Source: an uncultured Veillonellaceae bacterium (GTDB taxonomy: Bacteria > Bacillota > Negativicutes > Veillonellales > Dialisteraceae). Taken from it: DNA of 64,000 nt. The position numbers and the translations under genes are program-made. The stretch spans positions 62,001-126,000 of the forward strand of contig CASEBK010000047.1 in the NCBI GenBank assembly GCA_949286115.1, written 5' to 3'. The notes beneath the pieces were generated by a model. It did not search any database. It had not been told where the DNA came from and worked only from the letters and a program-made list of their open reading frames with translations. Positions 31,872 to 39,735 of this stretch are shown here, in pieces; positions within the stretch are counted from its first letter, which is position 1; each line of letters opens with the position of its first letter.

Positions 31872-32927
31872 TCAATCCTTATTTTTCAGCATGCGCTCCA
31901 GATGGCGCTGCATGAAGTACAGGAGCCCCACGACCCGGCCGTACTCCATGCGCGTGGGGCCGATGACGGCCATCGTGCCCACCACTTCGCTCCCCACGTG
32001 GAACTGCGCCTTCACGATGGACAGGTCCGCGAGAGACTTGTCGGCGTTCTCCGAACCGATGCGCACCGCGATGGGCCGGTCCATGGCCGTGTCCAGGATG
32101 CTGTGCAGGAGGTCCCGCTCCTCGAGGAGGTGGAGAATGTCCTGCATCTTTTCCACATTCTGAAATTCCGGCTGCCGGATGAGGCCCGCCGCGCCGCCGC
32201 TGTACACCTTCTGCTTCGGCGAGAGCGACCGCCGGAGGGAGACGAAGATGCGGCTGAACGGGGTGAGGTCCCGCTCCACATCCTTCTGGAAGGACAAGAT
32301 GGTCTTCTCATCGGCGGCGGTGATATCTTTCCCGTGGAGGAAATGATTCAGCCGGTCCGCCAGGAGCTGGAGCTCGTCCATGGACGAACCTTCGGGGATG
32401 TTCACCACCGTGTTCGACACGTTGCCTTCCTGCGTGACCACGAGGAGGATCGTCCGCCGCCCATCGAGCGGCAGGAACCGCACGTAGTTGAAGGTCAGCG
32501 TCCGGGCGACGTTCCGCGCCGCCACGGAGAGCGTCTGCGTGAGCTCTGCCACCACGCGGGCCATATTGCGGAAGATCTCGTCCACCTTCGTCGTCTCGTC
32601 GGCGATCATGTGGGTGATGCGCTCTTCCTCCTCGCCGGAGAGGCGGGACGGCTCCATGAGGCAGTCCACGTAGAAGCGGTATCCCTTGATAGAGGGGATG
32701 CGCCCTGCCGAGGTGTGCGGCTGCTCGAGGTAGCCTTCGTCCCCCAGGTCCTGCATCTCGTTGCGGATGGTCGCGCTGGACACGCCGAGATCATAATTCT
32801 TCGCGATCGTTCGGGAGCCCACCGGTTCGGCAGACGACACATAATCCTGCACTACAGCCCAAAGTATTCTCTTTTTTCGATCATTCATGCCGGTATCGGC
32901 CGGTTCCTGATTTCTTCGCGCTGTCAT
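31872..32927 (-). CDS. hrcA: Heat-inducible transcription repressor HrcA
   Basis: A 351-aa repressor of class I heat-shock genes. The N-terminal winged helix (ILWAVVQDYVSSAEPVGS, then SSATIRNEMQDLGDEGYL) is followed by a GAF-like dimerisation domain and the C-terminal half with IGPTRMEYGRVVGLLYFM. It binds CIRCE, a perfect copy of which lies immediately upstream (32945-32971), so the operon is autoregulated. ATG 32927 follows AAGGTGA; the in-frame GTG at 32951 lies inside CIRCE and is less likely. Confidence 0.97.
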   Translation of the reverse strand: MTARRNQEPADTGMNDRKKRILWAVVQDYVSSAEPVGSRTIAKNYDLGVSSATIRNEMQDLGDEGYLEQPHTSAGRIPSIKGYRFYVDCLMEPSRLSGEEEERITHMIADETTKVDEIFRNMARVVAELTQTLSVAARNVARTLTFNYVRFLPLDGRRTILLVVTQEGNVSNTVVNIPEGSSMDELQLLADRLNHFLHGKDITAADEKTILSFQKDVERDLTPFSRIFVSLRRSLSPKQKVYSGGAAGLIRQPEFQNVEKMQDILHLLEERDLLHSILDTAMDRPIAVRIGSENADKSLADLSIVKAQFHVGSEVVGTMAVIGPTRMEYGRVVGLLYFMQRHLERMLKNKD

Positions 32928-32944
32928 TTGACTCACCTTGATTA

Positions 32945-32971
32945 TTAGCACTCTTTTTGCATGAGTGCTAA
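32945..32971. promoter_or_regulatory. CIRCE operator (HrcA-binding site)
   Basis: The perfect inverted repeat TTAGCACTC-N9-GAGTGCTAA, between the promoter and hrcA. Confidence 0.98.
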
Positions 32972-32984
32972 TTCGTACATTACA

Positions 32985-33013
32985 AGAATACCATCACCCT
33001 CCCCCCTTGTCAA
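32985..33013 (-). promoter_or_regulatory. Sigma-A promoter of the heat-shock operon
   Basis: TTGACA (33008-33013), a 17-base spacer and TATTCT (32985-32990); CIRCE begins 14 bases downstream of the -10. Confidence 0.85.
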
Positions 33014-33092
33014 GGAAGACCGCCCTTTTTCCAGCGCTTTTCGAGGGAAAGCCCCGCCCCTCCTCCCATCGAAACGGGAGAAAAAACGGCAC

Positions 33093-33127
33093 GAAAAAAG
33101 CCCGCCCTCCGGCCGAGAGGACGAGCC
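33093..33127 (-). terminator. Terminator after the ECF S-component gene
   Basis: An 11-bp stem with G-U pairs (GGCTCGTCCTC / GAGGGCGGGCT) is followed on the minus strand by six T. Confidence 0.7.
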
Positions 33128-33133
33128 TTTCCG

Positions 33134-33766
33134 TTATCTGCTGATGCTCCAGCCGCTCCGGTGGAGCGCCGCGATGATCGGGGCGATGATGACGCCGGAG
33201 ACGATCGCTTCGGGGAGCCCATTTGCGATGGTGATGCCGATGAAGATGTTCGCCACCCCCTGGAGGGAGATGCCCTGCATTTCCGCATAGGGCGCGCCCA
33301 CGAGGACGAAGAGCGTCCCCAGGAAGAGCACCGTGTGGCATACGGTGGTGACCACCGCGGCGATGGCCGCGCGGAGGAAGACCCGCATGTGGAGATGACT
33401 GAAGATGAGATAGGCGATGATGCCGATCAGGATGCGCGGCACGATGCACACGATGGCGTCATAGGCGATATTATACTGCACCGCGAACTGGAGCAAAAGG
33501 CTCGGCGCGCGGAGCGACTGCACGAACGAGAAGAGCCCGAACATGAAGCCCACGAGCGCCCCCACGCGGGGCCCGGCGGCGATGCTGCCGATGATGGTGG
33601 GGATGTGCAGGATGGTCGCATCCATAAAAAGAAGCGGGATAAACCCATACCCGGTGAGACCGAGGAAGATGGTGATGCCCGCCAGAAGACCGGACACAGT
33701 GAGCTGGCGCACGTTCAGAAACGCCCGCGGCTGCTGCGCCTTTTTCGCATTGATCGTTTTTTCCAT
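33134..33766 (-). CDS. ECF transporter S component (vitamin/cofactor uptake)
   Basis: 210-aa membrane protein with about five to six helices. It starts with a conserved pre-helix LNVRQLTVSGLLAGITI, then ATILHIPTIIGSIAAGPRVGALVGFMFGLFSF, which matches the PF12822-type S-components (pantothenate/folate-like group). It binds a vitamin and pairs with a shared ECF ATPase/EcfT module encoded elsewhere. Ligand is not deducible from the protein, but the structured leader at 33829-33891 suggests ligand-responsive control. ATG follows a GGAGG site. Confidence 0.85.
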   Translation of the reverse strand: MEKTINAKKAQQPRAFLNVRQLTVSGLLAGITIFLGLTGYGFIPLLFMDATILHIPTIIGSIAAGPRVGALVGFMFGLFSFVQSLRAPSLLLQFAVQYNIAYDAIVCIVPRILIGIIAYLIFSHLHMRVFLRAAIAAVVTTVCHTVLFLGTLFVLVGAPYAEMQGISLQGVANIFIGITIANGLPEAIVSGVIIAPIIAALHRSGWSISR

Positions 33767-33828
33767 TGTGAAAAGCCTCCGTTCTTATTCTCTGAGAGAT
33801 ATAAGCCGTACGAAACATGGTTTCTCCT

Positions 33829-33891
33829 CTGGCGTTACCTGTCATGCCGTCCAGTTCGACCGATACCGGCAATGCGTGACCCCTCCGCCAG
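33829..33891 (-). ncRNA. Structured leader RNA of the ECF S-component gene, candidate riboswitch of unknown class
   Basis: A 63-nt element closed by CTGGCG / CGCCAG. Inside it GTCA pairs with TGAC and TGCCG with CGGCA, separated by a one-sided 5-base bulge (CGCAT), and purine-rich junction strands (GAGGG and AGGTAA) flank the inner stem. It starts about 10 bases after the -10 box, and more than 60 bases follow before the start codon, including a second small hairpin. I cannot match it to a known class from memory. Confidence 0.45.
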
Positions 33892-33899
33892 CTTTTGTT

Positions 33900-33927
33900 A
33901 TTATACCCGGCGGCCATCCCCTGTCAA
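33900..33927 (-). promoter_or_regulatory. Consensus promoter of the ECF S-component transcript
   Basis: TTGACA (33922-33927), a 16-base spacer and TATAAT (33900-33905): both hexamers perfect, about 135 bases ahead of the start codon. Confidence 0.8.
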
Positions 33928-34011
33928 TCGCAAAAGCGCGGCACGACTCAAGAAAATTTATATAGAACGCCATAAAAAATGCCATAAAAAAAGCGGTCGA
34001 AGCCGCCTCTT

Positions 34012-34872
34012 TCACTCTGCTGCCGCATAGATCCAGTCCGTAATCTTCCGCCCGGCGAGATACGCCACGCCCACGGTCCACAAGTCGGAGAGGAAAGGGA
34101 AAATGGAAAGGTACGCCGGGTCCAAAAAGGTGCGCCACGCCCCGAAGCCGGGGATCTGCACGGAGAGGACCAGCGGCGCGTAGAGCAGGAGCAGCCAGAT
34201 GGCCGCTGAGAAGACCACCCGGAGCATGCGGAAGAGCCGCGGCCCTTCGAGAGAGAAGTACAGATAGAAGGCAAAGCTCATCATGCCGAGGAGGAGCTTC
34301 AGGAAGAGCACCCACGTCATGCCTCCCGCCATGAAGAGGAGGAAAAGGAAAGGACTCGCGATGTTCGCCGCGGCGAGCGCGAAGACCGCCGCGAGCACCA
34401 CGCCGGGGACCCATCCGGTGAGGAAGGAGAGCGCGAGCCACCACCGCCGCTCCTCGCCGAAGACGCGAAGCCGCTCGTAGAGGGCGAGCGCCCCTTCGTC
34501 CATGGCGAAGATGAGGAGCATCGCAAGGAGCATGCCCGCCGCGCCGAGCGCCCCCGATGCGATGTGTCCGAGCCCGGTCGCAAGGGACGCGCCGTTTGCG
34601 GCCGCGCTCCACACGAAGAGCCACAGCAGCGCGAAGACGGAGAGCGCGCATTCGAGATGCGCCGCACAGCGCTTCTTTCCCCATGCCGCACCGTAGCCCC
34701 GCTGCTGGACGGCGTAGTAGAAAAAGGGCACCAGCGTCCCCAGCGCCGTGAAGGACAGGAGGCTCACGATGAGCATGTCCGCCGTCTGCACGGCGAAGGC
34801 TCCCGCCGGGATGGGGACGATGCACACCGAGAGCCACAGCGCCTGCCGCAGAAAATCATGAAATGAACGCAT
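34012..34872 (-). CDS. Multi-pass membrane protein of unknown function
   Basis: 286 aa with about seven to eight predicted membrane helices (for example LSVCIVPIPAGAFAVQ, LLIVSLLSFTALGTLVPFF, MLLAMLLIFAMDEG, VVFSAAIWLLLLYAPLVL). Charged loops hold YERLRVFGEERRWW and a Tyr-rich KLLLGMMSFAFYLYF. I recognise no family. ATG 34872 is preceded by GAGGAGG 6 bases upstream; longer in-frame starts would add a charged tail across the divergent promoter region. It is divergent from the DEAD-box helicase. Confidence 0.75.
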   Translation of the reverse strand: MRSFHDFLRQALWLSVCIVPIPAGAFAVQTADMLIVSLLSFTALGTLVPFFYYAVQQRGYGAAWGKKRCAAHLECALSVFALLWLFVWSAAANGASLATGLGHIASGALGAAGMLLAMLLIFAMDEGALALYERLRVFGEERRWWLALSFLTGWVPGVVLAAVFALAAANIASPFLFLLFMAGGMTWVLFLKLLLGMMSFAFYLYFSLEGPRLFRMLRVVFSAAIWLLLLYAPLVLSVQIPGFGAWRTFLDPAYLSIFPFLSDLWTVGVAYLAGRKITDWIYAAAE

Positions 34873-34949
34873 GCTTTGCCTCCTCGATGAGAAACGAAAA
34901 TTCATTGGTGCTATTGTACCACGGCCGCCGCCGTTTTTCTGCCGCGCCG

Positions 34950-34960
34950 TATGATATAAT
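34950..34960 (+). promoter_or_regulatory. Extended -10 promoter of the DEAD-box helicase gene
   Basis: TATGA then TATAAT (34955-34960), 41 bases ahead of the start; no strong -35. Confidence 0.55.
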
Positions 34961-35001
34961 ACATCTGATTTCTCATACGGCACGATTTTACAGGAGGACA
35001 T

Positions 35002-36279
35002 ATGGACACATTCTTTTCACTGGGCCTCTCGCGGGCGCTCACCGATCAGCTCGCAAAGAGCGGCATCACCAGCCCCACGCGCATCCAGCTCCGGGCCATT
35101 CCCGCCGCGCTCAAAGGGGCCGACGTCATCGGCCGCTCGCAGACCGGCACGGGCAAGACCCTCGCCTATCTCCTGCCCCTCATCCACCGCATCAAAGCGG
35201 AGGACGAAGGCGTGCGGGCCCTCATCATGACGCCCACCCGCGAGCTCGCCCGGCAGGTCTTCGACGTGCTCCGCCCCTTCGCGGAAGCGTTCAACCTCGA
35301 CGCGGCGGACGTCATCGGCGGGCGCACCATCGAGAACCAGCTCCGCAAGCTCCGCCGCTCTCCCCATTTCATCATCGGCACCCCCGGCCGCATCCTGGAC
35401 CACATCCGCCGCCGCGCGGTGGACCTCACGACCGTCCAGACCGTCGTGCTGGACGAGGCAGACCAGATGCTCGCCGCAGGCTTCCGTGAAGACATCGAAG
35501 CCATCATCGACGAGACGCCGAAGAAGCGGCAGGTGCTCCTCTTCTCCGCCACCATGCCCGAAGGGGCGGTGAGGCTCGCGCGGAAATACATGAAGAGCCC
35601 CGTCACCATCGACGAAGCGCCGAAAGCGACCGCCTCCACGGTGGAGCAGCGCATCTACATGACCACGGAGGATCATAAATTTAGGCTCCTCCTGCGGCAC
35701 CTTGCCGAGATGAATCCCTACATGGCGCTCGTCTTCTGCAACACTCGGGAAGAAGCGCACCGCCTGGCCGAGCGCCTCGCCGAAGCGACCGACCTTGTCG
35801 TAGATGAGATCCACGGCGACATGAGCCAGAGCCAGCGCAATCAGGTGATCCGCCAGTTTGAAAAGGCGAAGATCCAGGTGCTCGTCGCCTCAGACATCGC
35901 CGCCCGCGGGCTCGACGTGGAAGGCGTGACCCACGTCTTCAACTACGACATCCCCAGAAATCTCGAGTACTACGTGCACCGCATCGGCCGCACGGGCCGC
36001 GCCGGCACGAAGGGCCTGGCCATCACCTACGCCACGCCTGAAGACGGCCTCCTCCTGCGCCGGCTGGAGCGCTCCATCGAAGAGTCCCTCACCCGGTACA
36101 GCGAAAAGGGCGAAGTCCTCCGGGTGCGTCAGGCCCGACCGAAGCGCCGCGTGGTGACGCCGGGCATGTACAAGCCCACGAAGAAAAAAGAGCACAAAGC
36201 CCTCGGCCACAATGGGCGCAACATGCGCCAGCGCCGCAAGAAAGATCCTGGCGCGCCCAAAGGCCGCCGCGGACGCTGA
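35002..36279 (+). CDS. DEAD-box ATP-dependent RNA helicase
   Basis: 425-aa cytoplasmic RNA helicase. The Q motif (SPTRIQLRAIP), motif I QTGTGKT, Ia PTRELA, II DEAD (LDEADQM), III SAT, and in domain 2 FCNTREEA, ASDIAARGLD and HRIGRTGR are all present. A short basic C-terminal tail (Lys/Arg-rich, about 380-425) likely binds RNA; there is no DbpA/CsdA-type accessory domain. It resembles the RhlE/CshA group involved in mRNA decay, ribosome assembly or cold growth. AGGAGG precedes the start by 4 bases. Confidence 0.95.
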   Translation: MDTFFSLGLSRALTDQLAKSGITSPTRIQLRAIPAALKGADVIGRSQTGTGKTLAYLLPLIHRIKAEDEGVRALIMTPTRELARQVFDVLRPFAEAFNLDAADVIGGRTIENQLRKLRRSPHFIIGTPGRILDHIRRRAVDLTTVQTVVLDEADQMLAAGFREDIEAIIDETPKKRQVLLFSATMPEGAVRLARKYMKSPVTIDEAPKATASTVEQRIYMTTEDHKFRLLLRHLAEMNPYMALVFCNTREEAHRLAERLAEATDLVVDEIHGDMSQSQRNQVIRQFEKAKIQVLVASDIAARGLDVEGVTHVFNYDIPRNLEYYVHRIGRTGRAGTKGLAITYATPEDGLLLRRLERSIEESLTRYSEKGEVLRVRQARPKRRVVTPGMYKPTKKKEHKALGHNGRNMRQRRKKDPGAPKGRRGR

Positions 36280-36283
36280 ACAC

Positions 36284-36327
36284 TGAAAAACGACCTCTCA
36301 GGCATATGCCGAAAGGCCGTTTTTTAT
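36284..36327 (+). terminator. Terminator after the helicase gene
   Basis: A long interrupted stem (AACG..CCT pairing with AGG..CGTT, inner GGCATATGCC) is followed by six T. Confidence 0.65.
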
Positions 36328-36334
36328 TTTGAGA

Positions 36335-36847
36335 TTATGAGATCCGGATCTCCGGCGGGAGCGCCGCCGTCATCCCCAGCGGGTCCGGGCCGTACCGGTT
36401 CGGGCCGGGCGTGCCCCGGCGCAGGCCGAAGCGGATCGCCACGAAGAGCCACGCCATGAGCGCCGCCACGATGAGATACTTCGCCAGCACCATGTCCGGC
36501 GCGGCCGCGTCCCCTCCGGAGATGGCCACCGCGTACACGAGGTACGCGAAGACCCCCAGGATGAAGAAGAAATAGAGGCCGTACCACCAGCCGGACACAT
36601 TCCGATCGTGGAAGCGGCGCACCCAGAGCGACGCCGAGCCGAGCCAGAAGAGGAGCGTCATGCCGATGGAGTACACCATCGCCACCTGAGCGGGAAAGCC
36701 CAGCGCGGGGAGCACGTACGCCCCCACCGCCCCCAGCACCTGCATGAAGAAATACAGCACCAGCATCCGCATCCAGAAGCGCTTCCGATTGAGCCGCCCG
36801 CGAAAGGTGAAGAAGAGCTCGCTCAGGAGCTGCATCCGCTCCTTCAT
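36335..36847 (-). CDS. DUF805 family membrane protein
   Basis: 170 aa with four predicted helices. Family motifs: FRGRLNRKRFW at the start, WVRRFHDRNVSGWW in the middle and GTPGPNRYGPDPL near the end. DUF805 proteins are inner-membrane proteins of unknown function. Its start overlaps the stop of another DUF805 gene (ATGA), so the two paralogues are a coupled pair. Confidence 0.88.
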   Translation of the reverse strand: MKERMQLLSELFFTFRGRLNRKRFWMRMLVLYFFMQVLGAVGAYVLPALGFPAQVAMVYSIGMTLLFWLGSASLWVRRFHDRNVSGWWYGLYFFFILGVFAYLVYAVAISGGDAAAPDMVLAKYLIVAALMAWLFVAIRFGLRRGTPGPNRYGPDPLGMTAALPPEIRIS

Positions 36848-37554
36848 GCCTTCTCCTCTTTCTCATCGGAGGACGCAGCGGGCTTCTCCGCAGGCGTTCC
36901 CTCCGCCGGAGCGCTCTCCTTCGGTGCTTTCTCCGCCGTTTCCGCCTTTGCTGCGGTCTTTTCCTCCGCCGATCCCGCCCCTTCCGGTCTCGGACGCTTC
37001 ACGCGCTTCACACGGCGCTTCTTCGGGTGACCTTTGTGCATCGCCGCTTCATGAGGCCGCGCTTTTGGCGCGAGCGGGTCCGGCCCGTAGGCGTTCTCTC
37101 CCACCGTGCCGCGGCGGAAGCCGAACCGCACCACCATGTAGAGCGCCCACACCACCGCCGCCGCGATGAGCGCGAGCCCCGCCGTAGTCAAGGTCGGCTG
37201 GAGCGGGTCCGCCGGGTCCATGTGAAAATTCGCCCACACGTTCAGCGCGAAGATGAGCGGCACCGCGATGGCAAAGCCGCCGTACCACCAGCCTGTGCGG
37301 CCGAAGTCATGCACCCGCCGCACCCAGAGCGTGGTGAGGCACCACCAGTACACCACGAGCACACAGTTCAGCCACGAGCCGTAATTGATGGACGTATACT
37401 CCGTGGACATGCTGCTCATCGTCATCAGCACCACATAGGTGAAGACGTTCATCAGCACGATGCGCAGCCACAGCGTCAGCCGGTCGATGCGCCCGCGAAA
37501 AGAAAAATACATCTTCCACACGCTCTCGCCGCGTTCATTGTAAAACCATTTCAT
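36844..37554 (-). CDS. DUF805 family membrane protein with charged C-terminal tail
   Basis: 236 aa. The DUF805 part (about 1-160) has FRGRIDRLTLW, WVRRVHDFGRTGWW and GTVGENAYGPDPL; then comes a roughly 75-residue tail, first basic (KKRRVKRVKRPRP), then Ala/Glu/Lys-rich and probably disordered. The tail is absent from the paralogue next to it. ATG 37554 is chosen because GGAGG lies 9 bases upstream; ATG 37563 abuts that site. An extended -10 lies at 37602-37610. Confidence 0.85.
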   Translation of the reverse strand: MKWFYNERGESVWKMYFSFRGRIDRLTLWLRIVLMNVFTYVVLMTMSSMSTEYTSINYGSWLNCVLVVYWWCLTTLWVRRVHDFGRTGWWYGGFAIAVPLIFALNVWANFHMDPADPLQPTLTTAGLALIAAAVVWALYMVVRFGFRRGTVGENAYGPDPLAPKARPHEAAMHKGHPKKRRVKRVKRPRPEGAGSAEEKTAAKAETAEKAPKESAPAEGTPAEKPAASSDEKEEKA

Positions 37555-37601
37555 TCCATGCATCCTCCAGAGGCGGGCCAGGCCGCCAAAATTTCCCTTT
37601 T

Positions 37602-37610
37602 ATTATATCA
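37602..37610 (-). promoter_or_regulatory. Extended -10 promoter of the DUF805 pair
   Basis: The minus strand reads ATGA then TATAAT (ATTATA at 37602-37607 on the plus strand), about 48 bases ahead of the start. Confidence 0.5.
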
Positions 37611-37623
37611 TGGCTTTCGCCCG

Positions 37624-37656
37624 CAAAAAAACTGCCGCAGCCCGCGCCGCAGCAGT
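37624..37656 (-). terminator. Terminator after the HdeD-like gene
   Basis: The minus-strand stem ACTGCTGCGG / CTGCGGCAGT is followed by seven T. Confidence 0.75.
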
Positions 37657-37662
37657 CTCTTT

Positions 37663-38172
37663 TCATTTCCCGTCCCGGAAGAGGGCAAAGCTCGTGAAGC
37701 CGCACCACACGAGGCCGGCCCCCATGGCGTACACGAAGACCTTCGCCGCGAAGAGCGGCATCATGGCAAGCGCCGCTCCAAGGATGACCTGCACCGCCGC
37801 CGCCAGGAGGAAGACATGCGGGTTCTTCACCTGGGACTTCGCCCGGAAATAGAAGACGAAGAGCAGGAGCCCTCTCGTGAGCACGTACGCCGCCAGCATG
37901 AACGGCAGGAAGAACACGAGGAGAAGGTAATTGCCCGACAGGAGCAGCCACCCGCCGAAGAGGAGGTCCAGCACCGCTGTGACGAGCTGCCACCGCGAGC
38001 GGGACTCGCCGGACGTGGCGTGGTACCGGAGGAGCTGCGACGCCCCGCTGAAGAAGATGAGAAAACCGATGTAGAGCGCCACCGCTTCCATGGCCATGTC
38101 GGGATGAATGAAGCAGTACACCCCGGCCACACCGAAGAAGACGCTCGACAAGATGAGCCAAAGCGAACGCAT
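37663..38172 (-). CDS. HdeD/DUF308-like membrane protein
   Basis: 169 aa with six predicted helices in pairs (LWLILSSVFFGVAGVYCFI, AVALYIGFLIFFSGASQLL, and so on), the two-helix repeat pattern of the HdeD/DUF308 family. Members are linked to acid resistance in E. coli; the role here is unknown. It starts 12 bases after the stop of the M20 peptidase gene and shares its transcript and terminator. Confidence 0.75.
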   Translation of the reverse strand: MRSLWLILSSVFFGVAGVYCFIHPDMAMEAVALYIGFLIFFSGASQLLRYHATSGESRSRWQLVTAVLDLLFGGWLLLSGNYLLLVFFLPFMLAAYVLTRGLLLFVFYFRAKSQVKNPHVFLLAAAVQVILGAALAMMPLFAAKVFVYAMGAGLVWCGFTSFALFRDGK

Positions 38173-38184
38173 GACGACCTCCTT

Positions 38185-39456
38185 TTACAATGCCCGCGGC
38201 GGGCGGATCTCCGTGAGGCGGAGCATCGGCTCGAGGTCCTTCTTCACGAAGGACGGGAACGGCGGCTTCTCCCGCAGCATGGCCAGCACATAGGAGAGCG
38301 CCGCCTCGACGCCGTACACGAGGCCCCGCTCATCGATATCAAATTCCGGCGTGTGATGGTTCGCACCGCTCCCCGTCTCTTCGTCCTGGATGCCCGTGAA
38401 GGCGAAGACCCCCGGATAGGTGAGCTCCGTGATGGAGAACGTTTCCGCCGCCATCCACGGCGCCATCTCAAAGAGCGCGTCCTGCCCCAGCGTCTCCGCG
38501 ATGGCCCGCCGTCCCAGCGCCGCCGCTTCCTTCGTATTCACCGTCGCCGGGAAGAACTGGTCCTCCATCACCTCGGCGGTGCAGCCGTAGTCTTCGCAGA
38601 CCTGTCGAAGGAGCTTCCAGAAATCTTCCCGAAACGCCTCGCCGCAGGGATTGTCCAGATACCGCGCCGTGCCGGCGAAGGTGAGCGTGTCGGGGATGAC
38701 GTTCGGCGTGTCCCCCGCCTGCACCATGCCGAAGGAATAGGTGAAGCTCGTGTCCGGACGGATGCGGCGCATGCGGTACGACTGGAGCGCCGAGGCAAAA
38801 GCGGTGAAGCAGTCGATGGGGCTCGCCGCCAGATGCGGCATGGAGCCGTGGCCGCTCTTCCCGTGGAGCACCACGCGGAAGAAAAACGCCCCCGCCAGCA
38901 TCGCTCCGTCCATGAGCGCCACCTTCCCCACGGGCACGCAGTACATCACGTGAGACCCCCAGCAGGCGTCCACATGCACCTTGTGATCTGAGAGATACCG
39001 CAGCATGGGCGCGATGCCCCGCTCGCCCATCTCCTCGGCCTCTTCAAACATGAGGACGATCTTTCCTTCCCAGTCCTCTCTGTGCTCTGCGAGGATCTTC
39101 GCCTCGGTGAGGAGCATCGCCATGTGCCCATCGTGGCCGCAGGCGTGAGACACGCCGGGGTTCTCCGAAACGCAGGCCTTCTTGCGCGCAAGATTTCTCT
39201 CCGACTCGGCGATGGGCAGCGCGTCGATGTCCGCGCGCATGAGCACCGTCCAGCCGGGCCTGCCGCTGTCCAGGAAGCCGAACACGCCCCCGTGAGGCAC
39301 GCGCACCGTGGGGATGGAGAGCGCGGCGAGCTCCTTCTCGATGAAGTCCATCGTGGCAAACTCCTGCTGCGACAGCTCCGGATGGGCATGGAAATGGCGG
39401 CGCAGCGCGGTGAGACGCTCCGCCTCCGCTTCCGCCAGCTTTTTTATATCCAACAT
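38185..39456 (-). CDS. M20-family amidohydrolase (aminoacylase/carboxypeptidase type)
   Basis: 423-aa cytoplasmic metal-dependent hydrolase. The family start LRRHFHAHPELS, metal motifs MRADIDALP and ACGHDGHMAML, the EEAEEMGERG catalytic Glu region, and the dimerisation-domain motif GKSGHGSMPH are visible. It resembles N-acyl amino acid / IAA-amino acid hydrolases (HipO/AbgB-like). ATG 39456 has AAGGAG 9 bases upstream. A consensus promoter and a short inverted repeat (CCAGT-CAT-ACTGG, 39473-39485) lie upstream. Confidence 0.93.
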   Translation of the reverse strand: MLDIKKLAEAEAERLTALRRHFHAHPELSQQEFATMDFIEKELAALSIPTVRVPHGGVFGFLDSGRPGWTVLMRADIDALPIAESERNLARKKACVSENPGVSHACGHDGHMAMLLTEAKILAEHREDWEGKIVLMFEEAEEMGERGIAPMLRYLSDHKVHVDACWGSHVMYCVPVGKVALMDGAMLAGAFFFRVVLHGKSGHGSMPHLAASPIDCFTAFASALQSYRMRRIRPDTSFTYSFGMVQAGDTPNVIPDTLTFAGTARYLDNPCGEAFREDFWKLLRQVCEDYGCTAEVMEDQFFPATVNTKEAAALGRRAIAETLGQDALFEMAPWMAAETFSITELTYPGVFAFTGIQDEETGSGANHHTPEFDIDERGLVYGVEAALSYVLAMLREKPPFPSFVKKDLEPMLRLTEIRPPRAL

Positions 39457-39472
39457 ATGAGTCACTCCTTTT

Positions 39473-39485
39473 CCAGTCATACTGG
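39473..39485. repeat. Short inverted repeat, candidate operator
   Basis: CCAGT-CAT-ACTGG lies between the M20 gene's promoter and its ribosome site. Its function is only suggested by position. Confidence 0.35.
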
Positions 39486-39499
39486 TTATTATTTTTAAT

Positions 39500-39528
39500 A
39501 TTATAAAAAACGCCTACGCCCCTGTCAA
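39500..39528 (-). promoter_or_regulatory. Consensus promoter of the M20 hydrolase / HdeD-like unit
   Basis: TTGACA (39523-39528), exactly 17 bases, TATAAT (39500-39505) on the minus strand. The rest of the 255-base gap up to birA shows nothing I recognise. Confidence 0.85.
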
Positions 39529-39696
39529 TCACCGCGCCCTGAAAACCGACCTTGCTCCCCTCTGACCTCTCTGCTCCCCTCCGCTGGGGACGCGCGTTTT
39601 CATTTTCCATTTTGAGATGGCCGCTGCCTCTCCGACAGGCGCAAAAAGGTCGCCGCTGCCCCTCCCGCTTCGAAGAGGCACCGCAAAACGGGCACG

Positions 39697-39730
39697 AAAA
39701 AAGCCGCGCACCTTTCTGCGATGCGCAGCT
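39697..39730 (-). terminator. Terminator after birA
   Basis: The minus-strand stem AGCTGCGCATC / GGTGCGCGGCT is followed by TTTTTT. Confidence 0.7.
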
Positions 39731-39735
39731 TGCTC

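Noticed and set aside
33829-33891. Tetrahydrofolate riboswitch
   Set aside because: Suggested by the ECF gene, but I cannot match the conserved folate-riboswitch sequence blocks; left as unassigned.
33842-34837. A 331-codon minus-strand frame overlapping the membrane-protein gene
   Set aside because: Its sequence is Arg/Ala/His-rich without helices, while the +1 frame gives clear membrane segments with a ribosome site.
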